This document shows positions 33,478 through 43,809 of a stretch of 64,000 nt of DNA, piece after piece; position 1 is the first letter of the stretch, and every line of letters begins with the position of its first letter. The position numbers and the translations under genes are program-made. The notes under the pieces are model-generated. The model did not search any database and was not told the origin of the DNA. It saw nothing but the letters and a program-made list of their open reading frames with translations. Source of the DNA: Chondrus crispus (lineage: Eukaryota; Rhodophyta; Florideophyceae; Gigartinales; Gigartinaceae); assembly GCF_000350225.1 (NCBI RefSeq), contig NW_005178973.1:122427-186426 (forward strand), in the 5' to 3' direction.

Positions 33478-35058
33478 ATGTATTACGAAGAACTCGACAG
33501 GCAAGGCTCCTCGTTCTTTATCTTCAGGGATGGCGATCAAAATTTAGCTTCTACAGCTGATATTCAGGTTCCAGAAGGGGAGGGAACTGCCTCGTTTCTG
33601 CGGGAAGACTTGAGGGTCGCCTCTAAAGTGGGGAATACGTTTACCAACGACTTGACAGGGCAAGATGACGTGCTGGTCGCTGTACTATCTCTCATTCTTC
33701 TCCTCGTCATCCAAGGAATTGTTTCCACTGTTTTGCTGCGCACGCGCGACGGAAAGGTGTCTACCTTCAGTTTTGCTGTCAAGCAGGTGGTGGAACTTGC
33801 TCGTGAGTTCAGACTGAAGAGGATCTGGGAGGGCCTGAAAGTGGGAGAGACATTCAACACTAGGTCTAGGAGGAACAGGATTGACATTCGGTTAGTCATA
33901 ATTGCAATCGTTGTAGTCCTCGGCACATTCGGGCTTGAGGTACTTATTTTGTTTCTCACCGAACGTGAAGGCCGCGGTGTCACAAATCGGAGAGTCGCAT
34001 TGAAATTGGAATATCCATTCAATCCGGACTGGGGGGCCGTACGATTTCACAACCGCGCATCCCTCAATCATGCTTGCCTAGCGCTGGCGCTCTTGGGTGA
34101 TGTTGACCAAGGGAAGAGTCGCATCACTACCTGTGTAACAACAACCTTGGGGACAGATACTTTCGATAAGTTCGAAAAAGCGACAGAAATACAACAGCTT
34201 TCGATCCTCAGCAACGTTCATGACTATGGAATGGATCATGCTGTGCAGATTGGGGAAAAAGAGGCTACCAGCTACGAGGCGCGGGCATTCTTCAAGCTCG
34301 GTGATCAAAGACAGAGGATCATGAGCCGGGATGGCGAACTGCCCGGTGTGACCCGCGACAGGATGAGAGTTATGCACAGGCAATATTTAGCCATTCTTTT
34401 CAACACGTACAAGCAAGAGATAGACGATGAGGCGATGAATCTGGAGAGATTGCAAGAAATCGACGGAAGCATACGATTTGCAGAAGCCGAGGGGGTGGAC
34501 ATCCCGATTGTCACGGCTTCAGATGGTGATGAAACAAAAGTTTTGAAGGCGTCCAAATCTCGGCGATTCTTCTCACAGGTCAATGCCACGCTACCCTTCG
34601 GTAGAGCTGCGTTGTGGGCGGCGCAGCCGGTGTTTAAAAGCTGCATGGCTGTGCAAGTTCGTCAATAGAATTCACGGGATTTGTTCGCGAACGGGATAGA
34701 AGAGGATGCCGTCGCGGAAATCTGGAACGAACAAGGAAGAGTTATCAATTGGCTCTCCCTGACTTTAATCTTAGGGGTTGCTATTTTCATTCTAGGCCTG
34801 CTTCGGCATCTTCTAAAACCAGTAGCGACGGCGGAGATTGCAGCGTTGTTTGTGAGGGACGCGGTCGGGGCACAGTTGGACCGACCTGGAACGCAGACCG
34901 GGGGGAATGAGAGAGTCCGGTTCTTACCGCACCATCAGCCGCGGAGCGGTATGCAGGTTACGGGGATGGAGCCCAGTCAAGATGGAATCACAGGCGACTC
35001 GTTTTCAGTTCCGATGAGCAGCTTTTCTAGTGTGCCGATCGACATGGGCGAGGTCTGA
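33478..35058 (+). pseudogene. unrecognised three-segment membrane protein (paralogue 2), one internal TAG
   Basis: Read from the ATG at 33478 to 35058 this is 527 codons in one frame with a single TAG at 34666. It parallels paralogue 1 along its length: DLTGQDDVLVAVLSLILLL against DLTEHDDVIVAVLSLLLLL, TFGLEVLILFLTEREG against SFGLEVLVLFLTNPEE, a long central loop, then VINWLSLTLILGVAIF against VLNWLSLTFILLAAFS. The TAG falls just before SRDL, where paralogue 1 has TRDL, so it removes the last membrane segment and tail. The frame is otherwise intact, so the stop may be recent, a sequencing error or read through. The C-terminal tails differ. Confidence 0.75.
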
Positions 35059-35242
35059 AGGATGGATGGGGCCGGGTTGCGCGGGACGAGTGGAGACTAC
35101 ATTTTTCGCAGCGCCGGTACCTCGCATCATAGGCGGATGGCGCAGAGCTCGGCGGATGTTTCCATGGAAATGGGGGGAATTGATGGTAGGGTCAGCGGTA
35201 ATCATCGCTGATGTGGAGCACCATGACTACGGTAGTGTTTCC

Positions 35243-35331
35243 AGTGTCCATCGGACCATTGTCCTCATATGAGGACATTATTCGACCTATTTTATTCTTG
35301 ACTTCCGCTTCCTCGACAAGAAAGAAAAGGA
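35243..35331. mobile_element. left part of a MITE-like repeat
   Basis: AGTGTCCATCGGACCATTGTCC and the following 75 bp, to gacaagaaagaaaaggata, match the left end of the repeat at 46455-46529 plus 51348-51362. The sequence is cut at 35331-35333 by the Tigger-like element and resumes for a short distance at 41601 (cccgtgccaccgtac). Confidence 0.6.
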
Positions 35332-35865
35332 TACAGTGAACCCTCTCGATATGGATACGCTCGGTGGACGTAATCCGTATCCATTTGCGGAGGATATTCA
35401 CATCCGGAGACCGTATCATAACGGTGTCACGGTGCATCTCTCAGAATGTCTGTGCTTTACTTAAAAAATGTATCTAAATGTAGGGTCATTTGTGAATCTC
35501 GGGGTGACAGGTGCGGCTTTTGACCCTCCTGAGGGGTGTATTTCTAGACCCAGGGTGTTTTGAGGGCGACTACTCACGATCAGGTAGTATTGAAGGGTGA
35601 CGTGTCACTTTCATTCAATTGTGAGGGTGATATTTTCCGAAGAAGCGGCATGTTGAAACATGCCGAACTTTATCTGTTTCTATAGGGCGACATTGGACCA
35701 ATTCTGAGATTCATGTGTTTCTCAGTTGGAAACATAGGGTGACTTATTTTTGCGAAACACTAACAATGTCTACCCACTCTATCTACATCAACTCGGCGAG
35801 CCCCCATAAAAAGTCTGCTTCTCTATATTTTTACAACGTTCACTATTTGGTTCCACCACCACGCT

Positions 35866-37228
35866 TCAGATCTGTGACGCCCCTGGCAAACAAATCAAAT
35901 AACTTCTCCAACCTCTCCTCACCGCTTCTCGACGAAGAGTTAAGCGTATCTGCAGCGCACGGGCCAGGCCGCCGGGCAGGGCGCCGTCCTCAGCGCGCAG
36001 CTGGCCCTTGCGCGCCTGCAGCTGCTGTTTGAGCGTACGCATGCGGCCGAGCTGGCGCTCCAGCGCCACGCCGCGCTCCTTCTTCTTGCGGTTGCTGCGC
36101 CGCGCCGAGATCCGGTTGCGCTCGCGCCGCTCCTCGTCCTTGATCCGCCGCAGGATCTCGTGCACTTCCTCCGTCCCCGCGCGCGTCCCCGCCCGCGACC
36201 GGCCCGCGCCCCGCGTCCGTCGCCTCGCCGGCGCCGCCCCCGCCGCTCACGCCCGACCCCGCGTCTTCCGCGTACGATGCGCGCTCGCGGCTGCCGTCCT
36301 ACGCGTCGCCGCCGCGCTGCCGCTTGGTGAGCGAGCCCTTGCTCTCGAAGTGGATGGTGCTAGTCTCGGTCGACACGCCGCTCGCCTCGAACGCCGCCCG
36401 CTGGCCGACGCCGGCTCCGGTCGGCCCCTGCCACGCGTCCACCACGCGCGGCCGCCGCGCCTGGCCTCCGTCGCTGACACCGCCGCCCCCGTCCATCCCT
36501 GACGACGTCATGCTCACCGGCGTGCACTTCCCGCCGCCAAACTAGTCTGCGCGAATCACCCCCTGCGTCCCGTCCCCGCCAATCTCGGCCAGCAGCTCCC
36601 CCAGGCTCCCCCCGCTCTGCATGCTCGGCGCCGACAACCCCCTGGAATCCGTCGCCTTTGCCCGCTCCTCGTCCTCGTCCTCCTCGTCCCCGCACCCGCC
36701 CCCGCTCCTGCTCGCACCTGAGCATGATTTGCACGCGCGCGTCGCGCGTGATCCTGGTTGTGGTGCTGGTTGTGGTGTTGTTGTTGATGCTGGTGCTGGT
36801 GTTGGTTTTGGTGGCGTCCGCGTCGGCCACCACCACCACCACCACCACCTCGCGTTAGATGACGGGGTGCAGCTGCAGCAGCAGCAGCCACGGAACGACA
36901 ACGGCGGCACGGTGTCGGTGCACCAGGCAGACGGGGGCGAGGAGGATGGAGGAGGACATGTGCTGCGAGGCGGAGTCCGCGAGCGCTTCGGGCGGGTGCG
37001 GGAAGACGGGCGGCGGCGGGGCCACGCGCGTGGTGGACGAGTGGAACGTGAAGGCCAAGGACGGCAGGGCCGCGGACAGCAGCGGGCCATGTGCAGCGGC
37101 TCCACCGAGAACAGGAAGTCCAGTTGCCAGTTGCACATCACACCAAGAGCAACAGTGGCGGAGTAGTACCCTTCATGTGGCTGTGGAAAAGCATCATCTC
37201 GCTGCTCCACGCACCTGCCACAGATCAT
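35866..37228 (-). pseudogene. decayed bZIP transcription factor gene carried in the MULE
   Basis: The clearest part, 36165-35960, is a bZIP domain: a basic region RRERNRISARRSNRKKKERG followed by a Leu-containing heptad stretch (LERQLGRMRTLKQQL). Upstream, another minus frame gives Gly/Ser-rich text with KGSLTKRQRGG and SLGELLAEIGGDG, and still further a His/Gln/Asn-rich stretch (36750-36870), as is common in transcription factors. Stops near 36542 and 36299 and at least one frame change before 36165 break the gene. It is far more GC-rich than the neighbouring transposase gene. It is probably a captured host gene. bZIP identity is firm; the limits are not. Confidence 0.7.
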
Positions 37229-37275
37229 GTGAAGTGGTTACGTCGTTCGGTATTTTACACACCACGAAAGCATAT

Positions 37276-39340
37276 TTACCTCGTGTTTTCGTCCCCGTAT
37301 AGCTGTCTCAGTGCGCAAGTAGCGACAGTATGAGTCTCCGAACGGCAAAGAGAGCACGTATACTTCCTCTTTGATGCTGTTGGTCCTCGCTCGTACCAGC
37401 TCTTTTTTCGCTTCCCCGCGTTCTTGACTGGCCTCCCGCGAGGGGGAGGGATAGCTTTTGGGATCCGTAGGTTCTGACCAAATGCTACTAAACGTTTAGA
37501 CTCCTTGATGACTTTGTCTACAGCGTATTGCGCCGGTATTGAGTAGCACAAGTCGTAGTACTGCTCTTTCCATGCTCGCGTTAAATGTCGCCGCGCAATG
37601 TGCTTGAACAAATTGTGGGATCCGTACTTCTCACATATCACAGCCGTCCCATGATAGCATGGAAAACCGGAACCATCTCTCGAATGCGTGCAGCATGAAG
37701 GGGGCGTATTTGGCTCTGAACTTATAATTACACGCCTTACGCGCGTTCCGTCAACGACGCTTCGGACCGTCGCCTCCATTTGTCGCGTTCCTTTTACGAA
37801 CCTGACGGACTGCATATAAACTCTGGATCTCTGAATGAGAATCGCGAGGTGGTGCTCAATTTGAGGTGGGACCGGACTCTTGAAGTCAAGTACAGATGCT
37901 TGCCGCTTCAGGAAGGCAGCTCGCTGTGTGGAAATAACTCTGTCCAGCATCTTTTGCGGCTCTACTGTCCTGATGTGGTTCCGCAGGGCAGCTGCCATCC
38001 CACTCTCTGCTCCTTGAGATGTTATGATCAGATCTTGCAACAAAGAGCAAGATCTGTACAGCTCACTGTCATTAAACTTGTTAAGATATTCTTTCATCTT
38101 CCTCGGGAAGTCGTTTTTGGCTTCATCAACCTCATCCCTGCTTCGGTTTCGAAGCGCTTTGTCATACATGCGCAAACCAACGACCTTTCCCACACCCAGC
38201 GCGGTACCGAGATTTTTTCAGACATGCAGTGGGTCCAGAAACAACTTTGCGTGCTGCATGCAGAGCTTGTACGCGGCGTCGATAGATTTCTCCTGGTCGA
38301 CAATAGTCGTCCTGCCGGGTACATCAAACCCGGGGATATCGGCGGCAGCTTGGAACACTTTCTCCCATGTGTCCATTCCTTCCGCTCCAACGAAATGGGC
38401 GAATACTAAAGGGCGTTATTGGTGATTGGCGTCATATCCGAACACTTCGAATGTTGTTCCGTATGAGCGGCGGCCCAAACCCTCGCAATGCGCGGCATCC
38501 GCTGCGCATGTCATCCTTCCCTTTCTGCAGAATGCTTCTGCGACCATCGGGATGAAGAGGAACCCCCCGTAATATTTTCCCTCGTCTACAATGTCCAAGA
38601 CGTCCACATCCTCCGCCTTGAACTCGGTGTATGATCTTTGCCTTTCTGAATATGAAAGTTTTTCCTGTTGCTTGTGTATGAATCGTGCAGCTTTGATGCG
38701 CTGGGCTTTCAATTTGCCTACCAGACAGGATAAAAATGTCTACCCTGTGCCCCAATTCCCTTAGCAGACCGCAATAACCTTCTAGGGCAGCCATGTCAAC
38801 GGCTCGAGCAGCTGATATGTATCTGTTCAGCTCACGCCTCACAGCTCGCAGGTGTGAGTTTGCTGGCTGTCGACGATAAATTGACTTCGCTCTTAAAATT
38901 GACCCGAGGAAGCTGGTGGGCATGTCAGGGTTCAACGCGAACTCATGACGAAGCGCGCGAGCAACTTGATCAGCAGTATATGCCGGTCTATTTTGACAGG
39001 ACTTGTCGTCAATTGAATTCCCATAGCACTCGTTGTTGTGCTCTTGGAATCGATTCAACTTCCACAGGCCTGATTTTGGTTGCCGATTAAAAGTGATAGT
39101 TCCGACGCAGCCCTTTCGCCGACAAACCATACGCATCATTTCAAAAATTTTCACAACATTCACTCCCTGTGGCAAACCCAAATTTGCAGTATATGCTCGA
39201 ATGAGCTGCTCGCAGCGCCATCGTCCGGAAAGCTGGATTCCAACCTCAGGGGTATACGGGACGCATCTTCCGGGAACCCAGGTCATCTCCGCTACTCTAT
39301 CGGCAGCTATTTCCGCCTTTGCTCTTCTCTGACTTCTCAT
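37276..39340 (-). pseudogene. Mutator-like transposase, one frameshift and two stops
   Basis: Reading starts at ATG 39340. The N-terminal third has a GCM1/WRKY-like zinc region (CRRKGCVGTITF, then HNNEC). After a frameshift near 38715 the DDE core continues: AADAAHCEG, then YGTTFEVFGYDANHQ, and after a TAA (38416) a VDQEKS motif and CMQHAKLFLDPLHV. A TGA follows at 38218. The last part, open to 37276, has a SWIM-type zinc signature (CCTHSRDGSGFPCYH) and a final CSLCRSETHTVATC knuckle. This order is that of MULE transposases. The ATG overlaps the stop of the preceding J-domain ORF. Confidence 0.85.
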
Positions 39341-40224
39341 TTTTGACGCTCTCTTTTGTTCCGCCCGCCTTTTTTCCGTTCGAATTCAGACATATTCCGG
39401 CGGTCAAGCGGCAAACTCCTTTCGGCCTCTGCTGCAAAATCATCAGCTTCTCCTTCACTGCTGCTGTTCTCAAGTGTCACAGCTATGTATGCGCGCACAT
39501 CGAAGTCATCGTCGCAACTATGTTCTGACGGAGAGGAAGGAGATTGATCATCATTATTTTCTATGGATATGTTTTCTTCGTCAGTTTCCCCTTCTTGACG
39601 CATTTCCTCCTCACACGACTGATGCACTTGTTCTTGTTCAGGTGAGAGCGAGGGCTTTCCTTCCCACTCCTCCTCGTGTGGTGTCTCTTTTTCTCTCGAC
39701 GCTGCCTCCATTCTCGCGCGTTCCCTCTCGTTCTCGAGATTCTCTTGGTTTTGTCGTCTCAACTCCTGGGATATTCTTTCTTGCATCATTTCCTCAATAC
39801 GGCGACGCTCACACTCACCCTCCTCCCTTTTTTCCTCTTCTTCACGTAGCCATAGTTCGAGCAGTTTTTCTTTCGAGGTTGGCATCAGCGTAAATATTAG
39901 CGTTGGGGGAACCAGCTGCGAGGTACCCTCCCCGTATTCCATTTCCTCAAACCGAATCTCTTGCTCCGCTTGTTCCTTTGCGCGACTGAGTTTTTGCATA
40001 GCTTTATTCGCGGAGGCGCGATCTGAAGCACATTCGTCGGGATGGACAAGAACAGAAAGCTTCTTGAAACGCTTCTGTATGTTGCACAAAGTTGGCTCCT
40101 CACTTTTGTCCGACGAATCTCCGGGATGAGCGCAGCAAAAGACGTCTATGACGGGCGTTTCACCGACTATGACTGTCCCGAAGTGGTACAGGGCCTTCCC
40201 AGTGTCTTTGGGAAAAGACCGCAT
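39337..40224 (-). CDS. J-domain protein encoded next to a MULE transposase
   Basis: From the ATG at 40224 (MRSFPKDTGKALYHFG) this encodes 295 residues without interruption. Around residues 55-95 it has IQKRFKKLSVLVHPDECASD followed by ANKAMQKLSRAKEQAE, the helix II-HPD-helix III pattern of a J-domain, which in known proteins stimulates Hsp70 ATPase. The rest is a long charged, Glu/Arg-rich coiled-coil-like region, then an acidic tail and a basic end (KKGGRNKRERQK). Its TGA overlaps the transposase ATG in ATGA. It lies inside the 9-bp-flanked element, so it moves with it. A role as transposition cofactor is inference. It could equally be a captured host gene. Confidence 0.75.
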   Translation of the reverse strand: MRSFPKDTGKALYHFGTVIVGETPVIDVFCCAHPGDSSDKSEEPTLCNIQKRFKKLSVLVHPDECASDRASANKAMQKLSRAKEQAEQEIRFEEMEYGEGTSQLVPPTLIFTLMPTSKEKLLELWLREEEEKREEGECERRRIEEMMQERISQELRRQNQENLENERERARMEAASREKETPHEEEWEGKPSLSPEQEQVHQSCEEEMRQEGETDEENISIENNDDQSPSSPSEHSCDDDFDVRAYIAVTLENSSSEGEADDFAAEAERSLPLDRRNMSEFERKKGGRNKRERQK

Positions 40225-40812
40225 AATTATCCCGCCAAAATGTGAGATGGAAGGGGAGGAAAATGATGAGCGACAGAGGGTGACAGGGCGAAAGGGAGAT
40301 GTGGTGCGGGGGTAGGTTTCGGACGCGGGTATTTGTGGGGTGACCGTTGAGGGAAGTGGAAGCGGCAAAGGGTCTCTGAGATATTAGGGTATTGGAGACT
40401 TAATTTCTCATCCCGCAATACCCACGTTCTTTTTGCTCGGTTTTGAGGGCACTGTGTTCAAGCGCGAAAAGTTGAGTTGGCGTACTTCTATGGGGTGATT
40501 CTGAAAAAACTGTGAGTTTCTAAGGCGGCTTTTCCAAAGTACAAGCCTCTTCCGAGACGGAGTGATACTTTACGGGTTTGTACGGTGACATAGGCGATGA
40601 TGGGTTTTTCGGAGGTGACTTATTGATCATATTTCCTGTCGCCCCAAGAAAAGGTCATTGTCGCCCCATGTAGAGAAACCAAGGTCCAATTTCACCGGAT
40701 CAGAAGCACGCCTTCTAGACGTGTCGCCCTATAAAAGCACTTGAAAACATGAAGTCGCATTACGTAGATTTCACTTTGGGCAGGTGTCGCCCCCTCATTT
40801 TCGCTTTTGCCC

Positions 40813-41160
40813 CTAAATGTATTGAATGCGCTCTGCTTGCGTAGTTATAAGATGACCTGTGATGTTTACCCTATTTGCAAATTGGGCAGAGACCCAAGTT
40901 GCGACTGCGCGTTCGAGATATGGGCTGGTAACTGACGCGGAGCGCTTGAACTTTTTTGTAGAGATATCGGGACGAAAACCATACTTTCCGTTGATGATGC
41001 GGGACATGACAGCTTGAGCAGGAGATTTAGAAAGGGAAAACTGTACTGAGGCCCACCTCGCAACGGCGCTTTGTGACGTCTGCTCCTTGCTCTTTTTGCG
41101 CCGTTGGAACTCTGCACATATTTGTTGCATTTGGGCGAGGTTAAGCTCAGAGCGCTTCAT
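40813..41160 (-). pseudogene. Tigger/CENP-B-like N-terminal DNA-binding ORF
   Basis: The frame from ATG 41160 (MKRSELNLAQMQQICAEFQR) to 40813 resembles the paired helix-turn-helix part of CENP-B/Tigger transposases: a first helical domain with a WASVQFSLSKSPAQAVMSRI segment, then a second beginning YLERAVATWVSAQFANR. The stop coincides with the 9-bp duplication of the MULE. On the far side of that insertion there is no DDE domain, so this copy was already truncated or lost it. Confidence 0.6.
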
Positions 41161-41947
41161 CGACGATTGTCGCTTGGCGGGGGCAGATGGCTACGGTGCT
41201 GACAACACGCAATGTTTGCGATCAGAGGAGATTTATTGGGAGAGGACCAACAGGAGTATATGCTAGAAAGATGTTTTTGTCGAGAATGATGATAATTGCG
41301 AAGCCTCAGACGGGGATTGGAATTTATTGAGCAGATTGTGAACGGATTGATCAAGAATGAACGGTTATGGGGTAATTTGTGCCTTGGCCGCTCAAAAGTA
41401 ACCATAAAATACGTTTTAAGTAGGAGGGGTCTGTATGATATGCTTGTTTCACATTGAACCCGATATCCAATTGAGGAATATTCCACAGACATTGTTTTTT
41501 GGTAAACATTTGTAAGCTACGGAGTCCGTCGCTCGAATTTTTATCCGTTTATGGAGGATATCCATATGGAGAATGATCCTTATCGGGAGGGTTCACTGTA
41601 CCCGTGCCACCGTACACTCCCCGAAATAAATTTAGGACCACAACAGAAATTTTCGCCACAGCATCAGCCGTTGCGCTACAGAACCAGGCATTGGCGTGGA
41701 CATTCAATAATACCAATCAGAGCCAAAAGAGCCCTCTTCCAGGACAAGTGCACAAACATAAACGGATGGGTGTCCCCCCTCTTCTTGGTCCTCCACTTAT
41801 TTCGCACGAAATTAGTATAGGACCAAGAAAGAAAGTAAGATCTCTAGGCGTACGACAACATATAAACCACCTTAAAAGAACGTTAAACAGTAATATTTAC
41901 GGTCCTACATCTGCTTCAATCCCCGTTTCTTTATTATTACTGCCAAT

Positions 41948-42330
41948 ATGGGACGGTCTACCCCTTTAACGGACCAGCAAAAAGGAAGCATCCTCGGTCT
42001 AGCGCATGAAATGGTCCCGGAAAGAAAGATTACTGAGTTCATCAGCAAGTCTAAGACGGCCTTCCACAACTTTTTAGCAGGTCAAGGCGTCAAAAAGGGA
42101 ACCAAAAGCTGGACGGCCGGAAAATTTTCAAATACACAGCTTCGCGCTTTATTCAGGCATGCATTAACAGGGAACTATTCGGCTAGGCAGCTTCAAACTA
42201 CGTTGGAACTGTCCGTCTCTGTTCGCTGCGTCCAGCAACTACTGTCCTGCAGTTGCCACATGACTTATAACAAAATGGGTGCAACCAGGAACTGCCAGAT
42301 TACCAAATCGCCAGTTTATGAGAAGTTTAA
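41948..42330 (+). pseudogene. Tc1-like transposase N-terminal region
   Basis: MGRSTPLTDQQKGSILGLAH opens a paired-type helix-turn-helix, followed by LRALFRHALTGNYSARQLQT and LSVSVRCVQQLLS, the usual second helix-turn-helix of Tc1 transposases. The catalytic domain is absent; the reading loses similarity after about 42330. The remaining open frame to 42475 is probably not transposase. Confidence 0.7.
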
Positions 42331-42475
42331 AAACCACCCAATTTCGCCACGTCACCACTCCGCCACTTCCCAGGCCTCGTTGTTTTGTGCCTTATCCATG
42401 CGTGTGTCTGGCTGCGGAGTAAACCCTACCGAGCGTGCCCATGCACTTCAAGTCCACCACAATCTCTTAGCCTAA

Positions 42476-42615
42476 ATGGCCACCATCCTCCCCACTTCAT
42501 CAGACGGCTCCAGGCCGACCATACCTTCTGGCCAAGCCTCCCCTCACCAAGCTCAAGCAGCCTCCCAAGCCGCAACTGCCCTCGACACCGCCGGCAGCCC
42601 CTCGTCCGACACAAT
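42476..42615 (+). other. possible 5' coding fragment cut by an LTR
   Basis: ATG at 42476 opens MATILPTSSDGSRPTIP and a Ser/Ala/Gln-rich reading that runs to 42615, where the LTR of family A begins. It could be a gag start or the start of a host gene. Only 46 codons remain, so neither can be shown. Confidence 0.25.
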
Positions 42616-43809
42616 TGTAGCGCAATGTGCCTGGCAGGCCGCGAACACAGTCCGACGGTCAAACAAAAAGAAGAAAAACAGCAACAGCAACAACCACTGC
42701 CGATGGCACGCGCTACGGAGCGTTCGAGACACATTTTACCCTTGTGTGGGCTCGCGACCCACAGTAGCTCAACTCCAACGGGGGGTGAGGAAAGATGCCC
42801 GGCCCGGGAGGATAATGGTGGTAGAGACTTGTGAATACTTGAGTGCTTGGCGAGTGCGGGTTGGTCTTGTGTACGAGAATGTAACCGCGGTTCGCTGGGT
42901 TGTATGGCCAATGCTCGACGAGCGTCTTCATCACCATGGGTATAATTCAAGGTCTTCGACAGGGGCTTGTTCAGCACTACCCGACGGGATCGTAACCGTG
43001 TAGCAACGCTACTACCGACGTGTTGCCCGATGGCTATAAACACCCTCACCAGCGCGATCGCGATCGCGGTAGGTGGTACTAACTCTGTCTTATACAGTAA
43101 GACCTTCGACGGAGGCGTCGTTACAACAGCCTTCCTACGGAACTTGAAACAGTACCAGCGCTACGCAACGTGTTGCCCGATCGCTAAAACACCTACACCG
43201 GATCGGTCCCAACCGACTCCAATGGAACCAACACAATTAAGGGAAAAATAGATGTAAAGATAGAAAAGGTAAAAGAAAAGGGAAAAGGAATGGTAAAGGA
43301 TAGAGAAAAGGAATGGGACCCCGACCAATAGAGGATGTCGTTAGCAGCGTAGAAGTGAAGCGCGTCGCGTGAACGGAAGCGGTCTTCGACGAAGGCGAGA
43401 TCTAACTCCTGCAACTCGGGTTTGATTGGGAAATAAAGGAAAAAGGAAGGGGACCCCCGAGCGCTGAATGATGCCGTAGGCTTAGGTAAAAGGGAGCGTC
43501 TTGGTAGAGACGGACTTCAACCAAGGCAACATTCAACTCCGGCAACTCGGGTTACCTTTACTGACTTGGTGGCCAGTGGGCTAAGGTATATATAGCCCCG
43601 CCGGAGCCACTACAGTAGCTCGCGGCGCTAGATCCTAGATCTAATCTAATGTCAGCCAAATTAATACTGACTAATTATCTAAATAAAATTAATAATTAAA
43701 AAAATGTGCAAATATTCACACGTGTGTGCCCCAATCCCGGACTACAGTATTCACATCAACTTAGTTTCTTTTCCCACCACCCCCTTGTGCAACCCCTTAT
43801 TGCACTACA
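42616..43809 (+). mobile_element. chimeric LTR, family A
   Basis: It starts TGTAGCGCAAT and ends ATTGCACTACA, but the flanks (ACAAT, AGTGG) do not match. It is about 130-220 bp longer than the other full copies because it contains two successive versions of the same block. One resembles the LTR at 15777 (gaagtgaagcgcgtcgcg, about 43320-43424); the other, after ttgggaaataaagg at about 43428, resembles the LTRs at 4885 and 8840 (gggagcgtcttggtagag). This and the missing duplication suggest recombination between two different elements. Confidence 0.8.

Larger units (their letters stand above)
35483..40812 (-). mobile_element. Mutator-like element (MULE) with 9-bp target duplication
   Basis: CTAAATGTA occurs at 35474-35482 and 40813-40821, a perfect 9-bp duplication, the usual length for Mutator-like elements. 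Both ends begin GGG and contain repeated GGGYGAC motifs spaced at about 40-60 bp (left: about 35501-35755; right, inverted: about 40790-40650), in place of one long perfect terminal repeat. Three coding units lie between, all on the minus strand: a J-domain ORF, the transposase and a bZIP remnant. The element sits inside the Tigger-like copy. Confidence 0.8.
35334..41598 (-). mobile_element. Tigger-like element with TA duplications, hosting a Mutator-like element
   Basis: The ends are CAGTGAACCCTCTCGATA at 35334 and, inverted, CAGTGAACCCTCCCGATA at 41598, with TA outside each (35332-35333, 41599-41600). Removing it rejoins a sequence (aagaaagaaaaggaTAccc) that exists uninterrupted at 51350-51366, so this is a real insertion. 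Subtracting the nested element leaves about 0.93 kb, which carries only the N-terminal DNA-binding ORF (40813-41160) and no DDE domain. It is therefore an internally deleted, non-autonomous copy. Confidence 0.75.

Noticed and set aside
36621-37166. 181-codon plus-strand frame with His and Gln runs
   Set aside because: It is opposite to the bZIP reading; homopolymer runs appear in every frame of such simple sequence, and the bZIP domain fixes the coding strand as minus.
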